Assembly (NCBI GenBank): GCA_024449915.1
Contig: JAMZAV010000322.1
Span: forward strand, 186,001-250,000
Direction: 5' to 3'
Source of the DNA: Sweltsa coloradensis
Taxonomy: Eukaryota > Arthropoda > Insecta > Plecoptera > Chloroperlidae
Length of the DNA: 64,000 bases
Position numbers and translations under genes: made by a program. This document shows positions 44,644 through 56,525 of the stretch, in pieces. The stretch's first letter is position 1, and every line of letters starts with the position of its first letter. The notes under the pieces are model-generated. The model had not been told where the DNA came from and did no database searches. It saw only the letters and a program-made list of their open reading frames with translations.

Positions 44644-44960
44644 TAGTTCAATTTTTATGCAAATAGAATTGTGTTGATTAAAATAAAATAACAATAATAT
44701 AAGACACAGAATTTTAATATCCAAAACAACTCAGTGACAAAACATAACACGCAATGACAGTATCCTAATGAAACATAACCTCCAACGTTTGGAATGGTCT
44801 GTTGGGTCTGTTGACATACACCTAGTTCGTCACCTCGCCACACGTACGCAGCGCAAGGAGTAGAAAAATGATGCTAGCAATTTTATTTTTCCTGTGTTGG
44901 TTATGCCTATTTAAACAAATGCAACTTTGAAGGTCATTCAAACTAGGCTGAATCTGAGTC

Positions 44961-45475
44961 ATAACATAACATAACATTTCTTAACGGTTGCAAATGGGCC
45001 CTTCCGCCCGGTGGCAACCACTCACTCCCCCCAGACCTAATTACTGTCCCCCCCTAAAAACGATCTAAATTCCCTTAAAGACCCACTACCTACAATATCC
45101 CCCGGCAAGTCATTCCATTCCCTAACAGTCCTTTCCATGAAACCATACCGACCCAGATCCGTTCTTACTACTTGACGCTGGAACTTCCATGAATGATCCC
45201 CCCTTCCCCTGTAAAGCCCCTCCTGTAGCCTATTGCGGATGTCCCCCCACCCCTTACTTCCCCTAGCCGCCCTGTACATATTGCACAACCTAACCTCCCT
45301 TCTTCTTCCCTCTAATGACTCCCACCCCAACTCTCCTAACATTGCAGTGACACTGTCATATACTCTCTCTACATTCCCACCTCTTCCCACCGCCACCGCC
45401 TAACATTTCCCGTAACCCTTCTTGCCGCCAGATAAATTGGCTTGTTCACGCAAAGCTCCACGCAGATCGCGCCAC
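44961..45475 (-). pseudogene. 3' remnant of a non-LTR retrotransposon
   Basis: The minus-strand frame 45396-45037 carries the C-terminal tail typical of Jockey/CR1-like reverse transcriptases: MLGELGWESLEGRRREVRLC, NMYRAA, VVRTDLGRYGFMERTVREWN and LPGDIVGSGSLREFRSFL, then a stop. Upstream AARRVTGN-like residues are in another frame. The 3' end finishes in TGTTA-type short repeats (44961-44985). All catalytic domains are missing: an ordinary 5'-truncated insertion. Confidence 0.75.
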
Positions 45476-45493
45476 TGCACTAACCCCCAAAAC

Positions 45494-45548
45494 CAGGGTC
45501 CACTAGATACTTATTCCGAGCTGCTTGTTAGGTATCTAGTGGACCCTG
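45494..45548. repeat. Perfect 17-bp hairpin
   Basis: CAGGGTCCACTAGATAC (45494-45510) and its exact complement GTATCTAGTGGACCCTG (45532-45548) enclose a 21-base loop. It lies in an intron and is not part of a recognised element. It could be a very short MITE remnant or an RNA hairpin. Confidence 0.75.
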
Positions 45549-46392
45549 CCCTAGACCGTGGCGGCGTTTGAAATAAACTATGTATAGCAGGCTCTGCATT
45601 GTCAAATCTGTATGCTTCCTCGATTGTTTGTTTACGTATTGTTTTACGTAAGTAGTCGTACGGCCTATTTCAAGTAATTTTATTCAATAGCATATTTTGT
45701 TTGTTTAAACTTTTAAACAATGAAAACGTGAACGATAGGAAAATTAAAATAAGAGCTGAAAGCACATGGCGCCGTTGAAGTCTAAACCTGGGGCCTAGCA
45801 CTGTTATTGAGATTAGACCTAGGCCTACTTGGAATAAGGCTACTAAGGACTAGGGCCTAGGCTTTTCTTCAGCATTAGATGTAGACCTAGGCATATCAAT
45901 ATCATGGTATTATAAATTAGCAAGTATAGGCCTAGGCCACGGCCTAGGCCCTACTTGCATACGTCTCAGCAAAGCCTAGGGCTTAGTCCTAGCCAGTGTT
46001 GATTTGATGACATGAGAGAGGTTACGTAGGCAGGAGGCCGAATAAAGACACAATTGCCAGTATATTATGTGTGATTGTATTTATTTGTAGTAATAAACAC
46101 GGCAGTATGCCCTCCTCTCTCCTTACACGAATACACACAGCAATTGGGCATTTTGCTTTCAACATAAAACTATGCAAACTGACAGTAAAAACAGTAGGCT
46201 GCTGACAGCTATGAGCAGCCATGACACCCGCAAGTTGGGCTATCACTGCCGTCTACATCCGCCTTACAGGCATCCAGACGGCGGTGGGGGGTTAGTACAA
46301 TAGCGCAGCGTGGTGAGTAAAAGTCGCAGTGAACAAGCCAATTGTGTCCTTTGCGCATGCAACAAGTTTGCTGGGAAAAAAGGCATGCTTAC
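45549..46392. other. Intron with scattered GGCCTA words
   Basis: Contains several AGGCCTAGG words near 45800-45990; no gene recognised. Confidence 0.45.
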
Positions 46393-46665
46393 CTTGTGGA
46401 AGACTTCAATGGACTGTCTCACGGTGACGATCATCATGAACAAACAGGCCTTCTTGTCGGCTTCCTTCAGCTCGTCCAGGACGGCCGTATCCGTGAGCGG
46501 GATGTTACTCATGGTGGAGTCGCGTCTCACCACGGGAGAAGTCCCCCTGCTCTCGTCGTCAGTGGTGCCCGGAGAGTTGGAGGTGGGCGAGTAGTCGCTC
46601 TCGGCATCGCTTGCCCCCGCGATGTCGTGGGTCCGCACTTCCACTTCGGCTTCATCGGCTTTTCT
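46393..46665 (-). CDS. Exon of unidentified protein, Ser/Asp-rich (phase 0/0)
   Basis: The 91-codon exon starts after TACGGTATCTAG with AGAAAAGCC and ends CACAAG/GTAAGC. It reads RKADEAEVEVRTHD, then a probably disordered, phosphorylatable stretch (SDYSPTSNSPGTTDDESRG, SPVVRRDSTMSNIPL), then a helix LDELKEADKKACLFMMIVTV with an unusually hydrophobic LFMMIV. The preceding exon 47393-47642 ends in phase 0, so a direct join is allowed; the join would replace the short conserved ODF2 C-terminus with new sequence. It could instead begin another gene. Confidence 0.75.
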
Positions 46666-46727
46666 CTAGATACCGTACAAACATTTTAAAAACAAATTAA
46701 TCAGAAGATTTTCAAACACAGCAAATA

Positions 46728-47263
46728 ATCCTGCCAAATAAGAATTTTTGGAGGAAATAATTGCAATGTCGCTGAATTTTTGCAGAGACCTTCCTTATAT
46801 AATACTAATCAACATACTAAAACTCCCCTACAATCGGACTTGAGCTTCGGCCGCCATATTGGAAAATGGCGGCCAAAAAGTGTTTGTTATCGAATATCTC
46901 CAAATTGGTTGGAGATAGACAAAATGTTGCAATCGAAAAAATATTCCCAATTTAATTCCCTACAAAATAGGTTTCTTTTATAGTTTTGGTAGGAACAATG
47001 GTTACGTCACAAAATCGTGGTTTATACGTTGCTTATTGGAGTACCAGCTAATTTCCTAATTTTCACGCCCAGCATCAAACAATGCCCGGTAAATCCGTAA
47101 GAAATCGATTTAAATACAAAAGAACTTTTGTACGGGGTTCATGAAAGCTTCCATTAGTATTTTTAAAAAATCAGGTCTGCGAAATCGGATTTTGCATTTA
47201 CCCGGAATTTGAGGTTTTTCCACTGTTGGCATTTCCTCAAAAATGGCATATTTGACTGTCAAC
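46728..47263. mobile_element. Partial copy of the palindromic 43267 element
   Basis: TAATCCTGCCAAATAAGAAT through CGGCCGCCATATTGGAAAAT to GGCATATTTGACTGTC matches the left arm of 43267-44643; the right arm is missing. It lies in the short intron between exons 47393 and 46665. Confidence 0.75.
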
Positions 47264-47392
47264 ACTTGAACAACAACATTTGAAAGTGCTATTTTCCATA
47301 AAGCTATATCGTTGGCATATCGCACCAAGCTAAGAAGTTATATCTTGTCGTTCATACTGACTGACCCATCCCCATTGTTTCATGTGACTTAC

Positions 47393-47642
47393 ATCGTCTC
47401 TGTCTTTCTGAGCTGTCCGTGCCACCGCCCGGCTCTGAGCCAACTTTCGTTCGAGCTCGGAGATCTGGTTCTGCAGACATCTGCGCACGGTCTCACTGCG
47501 CTCCTTGGTGCGCGAAACCTGTCGTGCAGACTCCTCGCGCACAGTCTCCAGTTGCGCGTTCAGCTGCGCCAGTTCGTGGAGTTTCTCTTCGAGGCGTACC
47601 TGCGCCTGAGAGGCGGCTTCCTCCAACCGAGCCATTTGTGCT
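47393..47642 (-). CDS. ODF2: ODF2 homologue, coiled-coil exon
   Basis: Outer dense fibre 2/cenexin is a filamentous coiled-coil protein of sperm tail fibres and mother-centriole appendages, needed for ciliogenesis in vertebrates. This exon has acceptor TTTTGTTCATAG and donor GACGAT/GTAAGT, entering in phase 2 and leaving in phase 0. It reads AQMARLEEAASQAQVRLEEK, LHELAQLNAQLETVREESAR, QVSRTKERSE and ends KDRDD. Vertebrate ODF2 has the same succession (QLRLEEK, a LARQLE heptad, RQVEQTKE, SRDD). The first base completes the Lys codon left open by exon 58610-58992. Next in ODF2 comes a short conserved tail that I could not find here. Confidence 0.85.
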
Positions 47643-48172
47643 CTATGAACAAAATAATTACCGTAAGTAAGTTCTAGATCGGACAAATGTTGAGTTGAAA
47701 AGATTCTCCTTAGGTTTGTATGTACCCTAGTTTGTTTTCCATAGGAGATTTCAAATTTGAAAACTTAGGTAAATTATTTCTTTTACCACTTTTTGTCTTT
47801 GGAATTAATAACAAAAAATAAATACAATGGGCATGTGATCTCTCTTAGGCACTCCTTTAAAAATATATTTTTACATTATTCTTTATTATTATTTTTGATT
47901 TGAACTTGTGATTAGCCCCTACTTCTAGTATTTTTAGTGTCCTTTAAAATAAAAGCCTTTCCATGTGCAAATTGGTTACTGCCAAATGGATTAAAAATAG
48001 GGCTAAACAAAACATTGATATTGAAATGTAGAAATCCCTTTTATGCCACAAATTGTTGAGACACAGTTTTAGTTCAAAGTGCATTTTGAATTCTAGTCTA
48101 TAAATGAAAACATTGGAAGGCCTGTACATTTTTAAAATACTATTTTGGCTGTAATAACACATTATACTTATA
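47643..48172. other. Intron, nothing recognised
   Basis: AT-rich sequence upstream (in gene sense) of the 47.4-kb exon; minus-strand frame 47944-48291 is AT-driven and unsupported. Confidence 0.45.
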
Positions 48173-48324
48173 CTGTATGTAGGGGTGTGCGAATAGTGAT
48201 TTTTGAGTTCGAATACGAATATCGAATAGTACACAGTAAAAAAGTCGAATATCGAAGTCGAATATCGAATAGTTGTCAAAACAGTGCGCACACATAAAAA
48301 TAAACATTTAGTTGTTTTTAAGTT

Positions 48325-48625
48325 TTATATAGGCCTAGGCCTATTATGGCTATTAATATTAATATTATTAATTAATAATAGGATCTTTGGTCCTAGGTCT
48401 ACCCTAGGCTAGCCTGCCTAGGCCTAGGCCCTAGCCTGCCTAGGCCCTAGCCTGCCTAGGCCTAGTGCTAGGGGCTAGCCATTGAATTTTGCCAAGGCTA
48501 GCCTAGGGTAGACCTAGGCTAGGGCCTAGGCCTAGGTAGGCTAGCCTAGGGCCTAGGCCTAAGTAGGCTAGCCTAGGGCCTAGGTCGGCCTAGGTAGGCT
48601 CGGGGCCTAGGCCCTAGGCCTAGCA
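48325..48625. repeat. Long GGCCTA/CCTAGG palindromic block
   Basis: Some 30 overlapping AGGCCTAGG, GCCTAGCC and CTAGGGCC words occur in 300 bases, the densest such block in the window. Confidence 0.8.
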
Positions 48626-48944
48626 TTGTGCAAAGCACAGGGAATTAAAAACTTGTAGAAATACAGCCAAACCTTACACACTCAAAAGAAATGAGATCTT
48701 AAAAAAAGGGCCAAGCTCATCTACCCTTCCACATTTGCGCATTCTTTATTCATAAACGTACAGTGTCCCATAACAGCATCCTCGAAAAGCTTGGCAAAAT
48801 AAAATTTGCATGTTATTACGTTTAAATTAATTAGAAAAAAGTACTTGGTTGAACTATTACGTACGTACGCTTAGGTCTAGGTAGGCTCGGGGCCTAGGCT
48901 AGGCCCTAGGCCTAGCATTGTGCAAAGCACAGGGAATTAAAAAC
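48589..48944. repeat. Half palindromic MITE between 64-bp direct repeats
   Basis: CTAGGTAGGCTCGGGGCCTA through GCACAGGGAATTAAAAAC occurs at 48589-48652 and 48877-48944. Between them is one arm plus centre of the 26191-26608 element, ending at GAACTATTACG. Confidence 0.7.
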
Positions 48945-49147
48945 AATGTTCGTTGTTCTGACCTGTGGGGGTTTTTAATTTTTTTTGCAATGCATACATT
49001 CGGCTTCGTTCCCTTTTGGGTTGAAAAAGTACCAAATCGCACTTTTTTTGCCGTAGGCTAGGGCCTACGCCTAGACTTTGAAGCGGGTAGGTAGGGCTAG
49101 GCTAGGCCTAGGGCTATGTCCGTTTCGGGCTCAAGGCCCGCTTCTTC

Positions 49148-49640
49148 AGCCGCTTTCGTTTACCTCGCCAGAGTAACCCGTCCGGTCAGTTATGTCACGT
49201 GATTTTCCGTCTCCAGGTTAGCATTTACAACCCAAGTAAACGAAAGCGACTCGGAGGTGGGTTTGTTTGCAAATGGATGCCGTGACAGCAAGAGTTAAAC
49301 GTAAATATATAAACAACGTTATTAACGTTTACCATGTTAATGTTGATTGTTAAAATGGCAGCACAAGGCCTAGGCCTACTCAATAACAATGTTTTGCGCC
49401 AAAATATCCACGCATCACCCATAGTAACTTATAAACACCACCTATCGAATTCACATCGTTTCGTATTTTCCGCCATAACCTGAACTAACCCTGCTCCCGA
49501 GGCAGGTCACTTTTTTGGTGATTGGGTTGTAAAACCGGGTTACTCTGGCATAGTTGCCGAACGAATCTGAGTAACCTGCTACTGACCGGGTTTACTTTCC
49601 GGACTAACAGGTTGCTCTGGCGAGGTAAACGAAAGCGGCT
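49148..49640. mobile_element. Short TIR element (AGCCGCTTTCGTTTAC)
   Basis: Perfect ends AGCCGCTTTCGTTTACCTCG and CGAGGTAAACGAAAGCGGCT; inner sequence repeats GAGTAACC and CGAAAGCG words. No clear target duplication. 493 bp, non-coding. Confidence 0.65.
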
Positions 49641-50318
49641 ATCTTCGTAATCTGTAAGCACGAGAGCCCTATGCGGGTTTTTACATGAGCATTTACCCGA
49701 GAAAAGACCATGTTTAGAACTTTTTCGCAAGAAAGATGAGGTTTGCATCACGTTTTCGGAGTAATTTCTTACGTTCAACGACGTCGTGACAACGGTGATA
49801 TCAGATGCTGTTGTTTGTCGAAGTTGGTACAGCTTGGTTTGGTTGGTACGACCGCTGAAACACGTTGCGCGGAGTTGACGATAGGGTGCGTCGATCGGTA
49901 ATGTAATTTCCTGCATACTAGCGGGAATTTCAAATCGAATACTTCGGGAATTCGAATACTTCGGAAATTCGAATAGTTACTATTCGAGTTTCGAATCGAA
50001 TACGAATAGTAAATTATTCTCGAATACTTCGAAAATTTCGAATATTCGCACACCCCTAACTGTATGTAGTATTGGGCTATTATTATTGTTATTTATGATA
50101 AATGGTTAGTGCTACGTAGTTTTAAAAAAAGGTTCATTGATATAGGTGAAACCAGATAAGCTGGCGGCCGTCAAAGTCAAGCGAGAGCACGGACGCCAAC
50201 GTTGACAATTTACACACAACTGACATTAGGTAGGGCCTACCGTATTTGGTCATGTTATCGTGATATGTTATCACACAGATGTATAATGCAACTACAATTC
50301 AGAGTTTTAAATGTACCA

Positions 50319-50390
50319 GTACTAATGGTCTAGTGGTGGAGACGCCTGTCTGGAATGCGGGAGATCCGTGGTTCAATTCCCAGTTAGGGC
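50319..50390 (+). tRNA. tRNA pseudogene or tRNA-derived SINE head
   Basis: A 72-base cloverleaf can be drawn: acceptor GTACTAA/TTAGGGC (one mismatch, one G-U), D stem GTCT/AGAC, anticodon stem CCTGT/GCGGG with loop CTGGAAT (anticodon GGA), and a poor T stem CGTGG/CCCAG around TTCAATT. A box TGGTCTAGTGG and B box GGTTCAATTCC are good, and a T6 run follows within ten bases. The short variable loop conflicts with a serine tRNA; overall it resembles Gly/Glu-type tRNAs. Two T-stem mismatches argue against a working tRNA. Confidence 0.5.
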
Positions 50391-53300
50391 GGACTTTTTT
50401 AATTTCTGAATTGTAGTAAATTAGGCTATAAATAATAATGTTATTACATATATCAACATTTTATAAGCTGTGAATAAAGTAGTTCGTCCCACAGAGTCAG
50501 TATTTTAACGAAATAATGATTTTAAGTAGTAATCACGATTAGAGATGGGACGATTCTTCAAATTGGCCGATCCGACTTATCGATTACGATTATTAAAAAA
50601 CCGATCCGATTACCGATTATTCAACTGATTATTAAAATTATGTTTAAGCATGGGCCACACCTAAAATAGGCCCTAGATAATTGAGTAGGGCTAGGCCTTT
50701 GTCCACCAGATTATTTCTGCTAGGCCCTAGCTAGCCCTAGGGCCTTGTTAATATTTAGTTCTAGGCCCTAGGCTTAGCTAGGCTACATTTTGACCTTTTC
50801 CGATCAAGACAATGTTTTTAAACCCAACACGGCAGGATCCTAGGTTGCTTCCAAGGTAGGCCTAGGCCTAGTTTTTGTCAATTTTGTCCCCAAGCTTAAA
50901 GATGCTGCTTTGCCTCACATAGGCTAGACTAGGCCAAAGCCTAGGACAACACAAGATCTAGGCCTATTACATACTTTCACTGGGACATGACTTGAAGGCT
51001 CAGTATCATAGGGAAAAGCTTTATTTATCATGGACATGGACCTAGGACCAAAAACCTGAGCCCGGGGCTAGGGGCCTAGGCTAGGCAGTTCAAATCTCGT
51101 CGTAACGGTCGGGAAGTTGTATCCTAGCCTAGCTAGGCCTAGACCCTTTTGCCTAGTACGGCCTAGGCTATGCCACACATCCATTTTGACACTTTTTTTA
51201 TTGCTTCAAAACACAATTACAGATTAAAACACTTACTTATTCAACATAATAGCGAAGCATTGTATACATCGCGAGCGTAATTTGGCATCTAAGCGGCCAT
51301 GACAGTGACGTTAAGGGGAATCTATCGCGCGGCGGCGTGAAATAGAACTAGCACGGTCGACCGATCCCAGTCGTCCAACAGTTTGCTTGCTTTATCGGGG
51401 AGAATAGGTCATAAAGTGTTCAGTGTTCTCTCTACAGATTGCGCCACCGAAAATGGGTGGAGCTAAGGGTTGCGTCAGTGGTTGCGTGGGAAATATGAAA
51501 CAACGAACAACGCGCATACGAGTGGCGAGTCGACGGCCTTGCGCCTGTGCGACGCGTCATTCTATTCGGTCACATTCGTTCGTCCCTATCACCCCGCGCA
51601 ACGGCTGGCTTCTAGCCGCGAACTCGCACATCAAGGAAACAAAAAACAATAATGAGTAATGACAATCAAATTGGGACACGTCGTAAATAGTGTTATGTTC
51701 GAATGATTTGTGTGTAGTGAAATGAAAATTATTCTTGATAATGGGAAAAATACATACGCCTACGCAATTTACTACACAATAATATGTACACAAACCCGAC
51801 GGTTAGTGAGTGTGATGTTGATTGTCGTCTGTCTATACTTCAGCCTTGAGATAGGCAGTAAATGGATGACATTGGATACATTGTCCTCTCTTGAGAGAAC
51901 GAGAGCGGGTGAAGGAAATGAAGGAGAAAAGAACATAATATATTATGCAATGTCTTGTTTATTGTTCGTCCTCTCAATTACAGCAAGAACATCCTTCAGA
52001 TAGTGTGGAATTTGGTATAAGAGGTAGGACGCGTAGAAATTACAAAACTAAAGGGAACAATGTATTCAGTCCCAGCCCTTATCTTACTGGGCAGACTTTT
52101 AACCAACATTTTACAGCATATGAATATAATCAAGTGTAGGCCTATTGCCACATTTATTATAATTCAAAACGTTGGTCTAATTATAATAATATACGTGGCA
52201 ATATTACCAAAGAACCAAGTTCACGTATACCACATCTGTCCGGATAGCAGAAGATCCCAAAGTAGGCACTTTTAATTTCTCTCTAAAATACCATCATGTA
52301 TAAATACATAATTAATTATTACATGCTTACTTCCAAGACAACTTCACAACTTATACATATTATGTACTATGATATGAGCTAATCAAACCTCCACAGTCTA
52401 CATGTTACACATAATTATTACGCGCTTCCGTAGTCGATCTATATCGATGGATAATTACCATATATATATATATATACAACACGAAAATGGAAACCCCACT
52501 GAAAATCAGTTATAAAACTGAGTGGGTAGACTCTAAATACAATTTATTATTTATTTTATTTAATTTCAGCGTAATCAAACATAAGGACAACTTATTTTTA
52601 CTTTCGCGTTGATGGATAGTCAAATTGAATTGGGACTCTTGCTTAGCTCACTACGTCACTACACTCCTCCACGTAAATGTAAACAATCAAGGAAAAATAA
52701 CAAATTCAAAAAAATAAAACAACGGTCAGTAGCCTATTCGAAAAGAAAAAAATATACAACATTTATTAGTAGATGATAGATTCATAGTAGATGATAGGTG
52801 AGATACATGCACAGTATCTAACGAACGAGGATTTCGATTGTCACAGTAACGCGCTGATGGTTCACCTCTGTCCTGTCTGGTTGTGTGCGCGGCAGGCCTG
52901 GGGGAGGGGGGGGGGGTCGAATCGCGCGTGCTCTCCAACCTGGCGATTCGATCACCGGCGATACTATTATGGTTTCCATTGTAGTTTTTTTCTGCACATT
53001 CGTCGTGTTAGTTCGATACCGATACTCGACCTCATGACTGAAACTGCAAGGAAGAGGTATGACTTACGACTGCGGCCAAGAGGTATTCATTGAAATATGA
53101 ATTATGCTGAATGAATGAGCCAATTACATGGTTTGTTTGTTTGTACCACTGCCTACTCCTTCAACACGGTACAATAAAAAAATGTTATGTTAGATTTGCA
53201 TGAATATGGATTTAAACTATGGGTACCTAATGTATAATTTCAAAGGGAATGCAAAAGACCACAAAACGCACTACTTTCTGTGATTGGTTTTGACAGCTTG

Positions 53301-53812
53301 AACCGGAAATAGCGTCACTTGCATGCCTCATGGATAATTACCATGGTCCATATATATATATATATATACAACACGAAAATCTCCAAATACATATATACAT
53401 GGTATATATATATGAGAGGAGATTTTCGTGGCCGGTAGGTATTAAATTACTCATTTCTTTTCGGTTAATACCACGTGTATTGATAACAAGATCGACGTTT
53501 CGATACGGTTTCACGTATCCTCATCAGGATCAATTATACACAAATTAATAAAAAATTACAAAATGACACAACATTTTAGAAAAAACTGAACAAAAAACAA
53601 GGAAAAACAAAAAAAACATACATTGCAGCGATACACTAGTTCGGAAAAGATTCCAGACCGGCGTTCGGAAATACAATCATATCTCCCATAGGTGCACTTC
53701 AAGCCATGAGATGATAAAGCTGTCAGCTCCTTGAGGAGATGGGCGATGTTTACGACCCGTCGTCCTGGTATCACTTCGTCGAGTCTTTCTGTTTTTTCCT
53801 TGTCTGCAACTA

Positions 53813-54862
53813 CAGTAAGATCCCTCTTATCCGAGTTGGATGAGACCGGGGGCACCTCGGATTTGCGAAAAACTCGGATGGCGCGTTTCATTTGTTTATT
53901 TGCTCTCGTAGGCCTAGCATAGGCCTAGCCACACATGTAATGGATAAAGGAACATAAAATACACACGATACACTTCATACAGGGTATACTAAATGAATTA
54001 ATAGCTTGTAAATCAAGCTCACAAACACACGTACACAATTAGGCCTACATGTCGTAATAAAAACGTATGTCTAGGCCTAAACTCGACGCAGTAGGCCTAG
54101 GCTAGGCCTACAATGCAAACATAGGCCTAGGCTAGGCCTAGGCCTAGCTCTCTTTCTCATGTGGGAAAACCTCTCACTACTATATCCCGCGCTGAAGCTC
54201 TCGTCGCAAGATAAGCCTGGGAAAGAAAGAACATAAGCCCAGGAATAACAATCCTATGCGTCGTGATAACGAATTTCGTGAATCGGTTGAAAGATAATTG
54301 CATTGCGAATTCTACTTCTACACCCAACCATCTTTGTCAGTCAGCTGTGAGTGTGAGTTGGTTGGATCGTACGCGCATCTCGTACTGCGCAGACGGCGGT
54401 GTCCAAGATTTATTGCCGCATCTTTCTCTCTTGCACTCACTCGTGGCATGGGCGCGACTCGCCGAGACGGACGGAAGCACGTGATAGCTTACAACGCGCT
54501 CTGTCGTCAACTCCAATTACTCTTTAGGCAGCGGGCACGCTCCGCGGGAAAGACCGCAACCACGTAGCGCGTAATTTAAACTGGTGAATTAGTCTATAAA
54601 CGGCCGCGAAATATACCCGGATCTTAAAATCGGCTCCGGGTAATTTCTGGAACCGGGTACCCGATGTCATCCCTACTCGTAAGGCATGCCTACAAATGTA
54701 TGCGAGTACATTTAAAAAAGTGCGGCGCGGCGTCTGTAATTATTTTTATGTTTTATTTACGTATTTAAAACTTTAATTTTTTTTTTTTTTTTTTTTTTTT
54801 TGGGCGGCTCGGTTAACACGGAATATCGGATAAGAGGAGATCGGATAAGAGGGATCTTACTG
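53813..54862 (-). mobile_element. Pogo/Tigger-like MITE, copy 3 (inverted)
   Basis: Ends CAGTAAGATCCCTCTTATCC at both termini, flanked by TA; the interior matches 22154-23086 in reverse order. The left arm carries an A/T tract near 54775. Confidence 0.8.
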
Positions 54863-55317
54863 TACTATTAACTCGGGTAGGTCATCAGATGATTCTCCGG
54901 GCTCTCCTAGCACTTCCAAATCCCCACTAAAAATTACAATAAAGTATTTGGATGTTCATTTCACGTTTGTTGTAACACATTACTATTAAATTTAGTACAT
55001 ACATTGTTGTTTCAAAATTCAAATACACATTACATTTGGTTATCAAAAGCATAATAGTTTTAAAAATATTAAACACAACGTTCAATATGAAATACTGGCT
55101 CGCAGGCGCGTAGGAAAAGTGGGGGAACGGTGTGGGGGGGGGGGGAGAATCCTCACTCACTTCCTGGGACTCCCTCACTTTGTATTATAAGGCACCCAGT
55201 CATGTTGTACATCACATCGCCACCGTGGCAACAGTAGGAAACGATAAATATATTTTCTTACACATTTCTTATTTTCCGGTATTTAATTGTTTTTTTTTTA
55301 GCGAATACTAGGTAGGC

Positions 55318-55510
55318 CTACACAGTATTGGCATAATGTGAAGCATTGGAATGACGTTAGTTTGGTCAAGTGGAGAAGTATGTTTGAAGTTTGAATACTA
55401 GGTAGGCCTACACAGTATTGGCATAATGTGAAGCATTGGAATTACCTCAGTATGGTAGTGGAATTACGTTAGTTTGGTCAAGTGGAGAAGTATGTTTGAA
55501 GTTTGAAGTA
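55318..55510. repeat. Tandem duplication of about 90 bp
   Basis: AATACTAGGTAGGCCTACAC through GCATTGGAAT and AGTGGAGAAGTATGTTTGAA occurs at about 55302-55392 and 55394-55504; the second copy has a short extra AGTATGGTAG segment. Confidence 0.65.
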
Positions 55511-56459
55511 TGTACTACGATTATTTCATATTCAAAAAAGTTTATCTCAGAAGTATGTTTTAGTGACTCGGGCCCTTTTCATAACAAGTGATTCAATTAT
55601 AATGAATCGAACCCGGTTCTCTAGAGTCAAGATTGTTGGCGGGCCGTTGACAGCTCGGTCACCCCGTAAGGATATTATAAACACAATGGCTCGGTTGACA
55701 GTTATCTTTCAGTTAGTTATACGCGTTAGCCCATCCGAATCTATGGCGGGCCGCGGAAAGGAGTGGAGGAGTGGGGGCGAAGATATACTCACGCGCGGCC
55801 TACAGGGAGCGAGGTCAGATATAGCCAGACAATCTTACTAATATGACTCATCGCGCGCCCTACAAGGTCAGCCAGGTCAAATAGACAGTGTGTGGAACGA
55901 AGATGATAGCGGCCGGTGCACACGATAATAAACTCTATTCAAGTATTGTATTAGTTATCTGTGCAGGGCCGGCTCAACGGTTCGTGTTCGGTATAAAGTG
56001 TGCTGAATGTAGCAAAGTATAAATTGCTAGTGGTATTTGATGCATCTAAGGTTCAAACCGACAGACGTAACTCATGCGTAAGGGGATCTCTGATTCGGGA
56101 GTTGGCCGGTTCGATACCCTCCACTGGCAATTCTAGCTAATAGTTTGTTCTAAATTTGATTGATTTCATAATTGCCTTTGAACGTTCCCTTCACAACTAC
56201 CCTAATACCTAGTTTGTCACGTGTATAAGAAAATAAATAATTAGTGTATCTAGTATTATTGTATTGTTGTATATGTATTATTGTATTTATTGTGTATCGT
56301 AGTTTCAATGAACACGGTACGAGATGCACTCTTTTGGGGCATGTTTATTGCGCGTCCATAGCTCTAAGCAAGCAGTGCCTGGTTCAAACCAGAGCTGACA
56401 TAGCATTCCGAAGCACTTGTAAATACATAAATATTATCAAGGAATATAAACAGAAAGTG

Positions 56460-56525
56460 AATAATAATTACTTCTTGTTTCTTTCTTTCTTTTCATTTCT
56501 TTCTTTCTTTCCCATTTCTTTCATT
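56460..56525. repeat. (TTTC)n microsatellite
   Basis: TTTCTTTCTTTCTT-type units interrupted by TTTTCA and CCC. Confidence 0.8.

Larger units (their letters stand above)
41440..44960 (+). mobile_element. TIR element (GACTCAGATTCAG), long copy
   Basis: Ends GACTCAGATTCAGTCTAGTT and, in complement, GACTCAGATTCAGCCTAGTT. It is homologous to 59140-60437 in reverse orientation: shared order includes TTTATTGACCAATGAGCGAT, AGACAACGGTTATAGACC and AACGTTGGAGGTTATGTTTC (the last on opposite strands). Two extra segments absent from the short copy are nested insertions (42092-42904, 43267-44643). No coding capacity, and no clear target duplication. Confidence 0.7.
48181..50057. mobile_element. hAT-like element (AGGGGTGTGCGAATA ends)
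   Basis: Ends AGGGGTGTGCGAATA and TATTCGCACACCCCT lie between perfect 8-bp duplications CTGTATGT (48173-48180, 50060-50067). Subterminal ATTCGAATA words fill both ends. The interior holds a long GGCCTA block, a half palindromic MITE and another TIR element. No transposase. Confidence 0.75.

Noticed and set aside
48325..48625. GGCCTA arrays as telomeric or centromeric satellite
   Set aside because: The unit is palindromic and scattered, not a head-to-tail TTAGGG-type or long satellite array.
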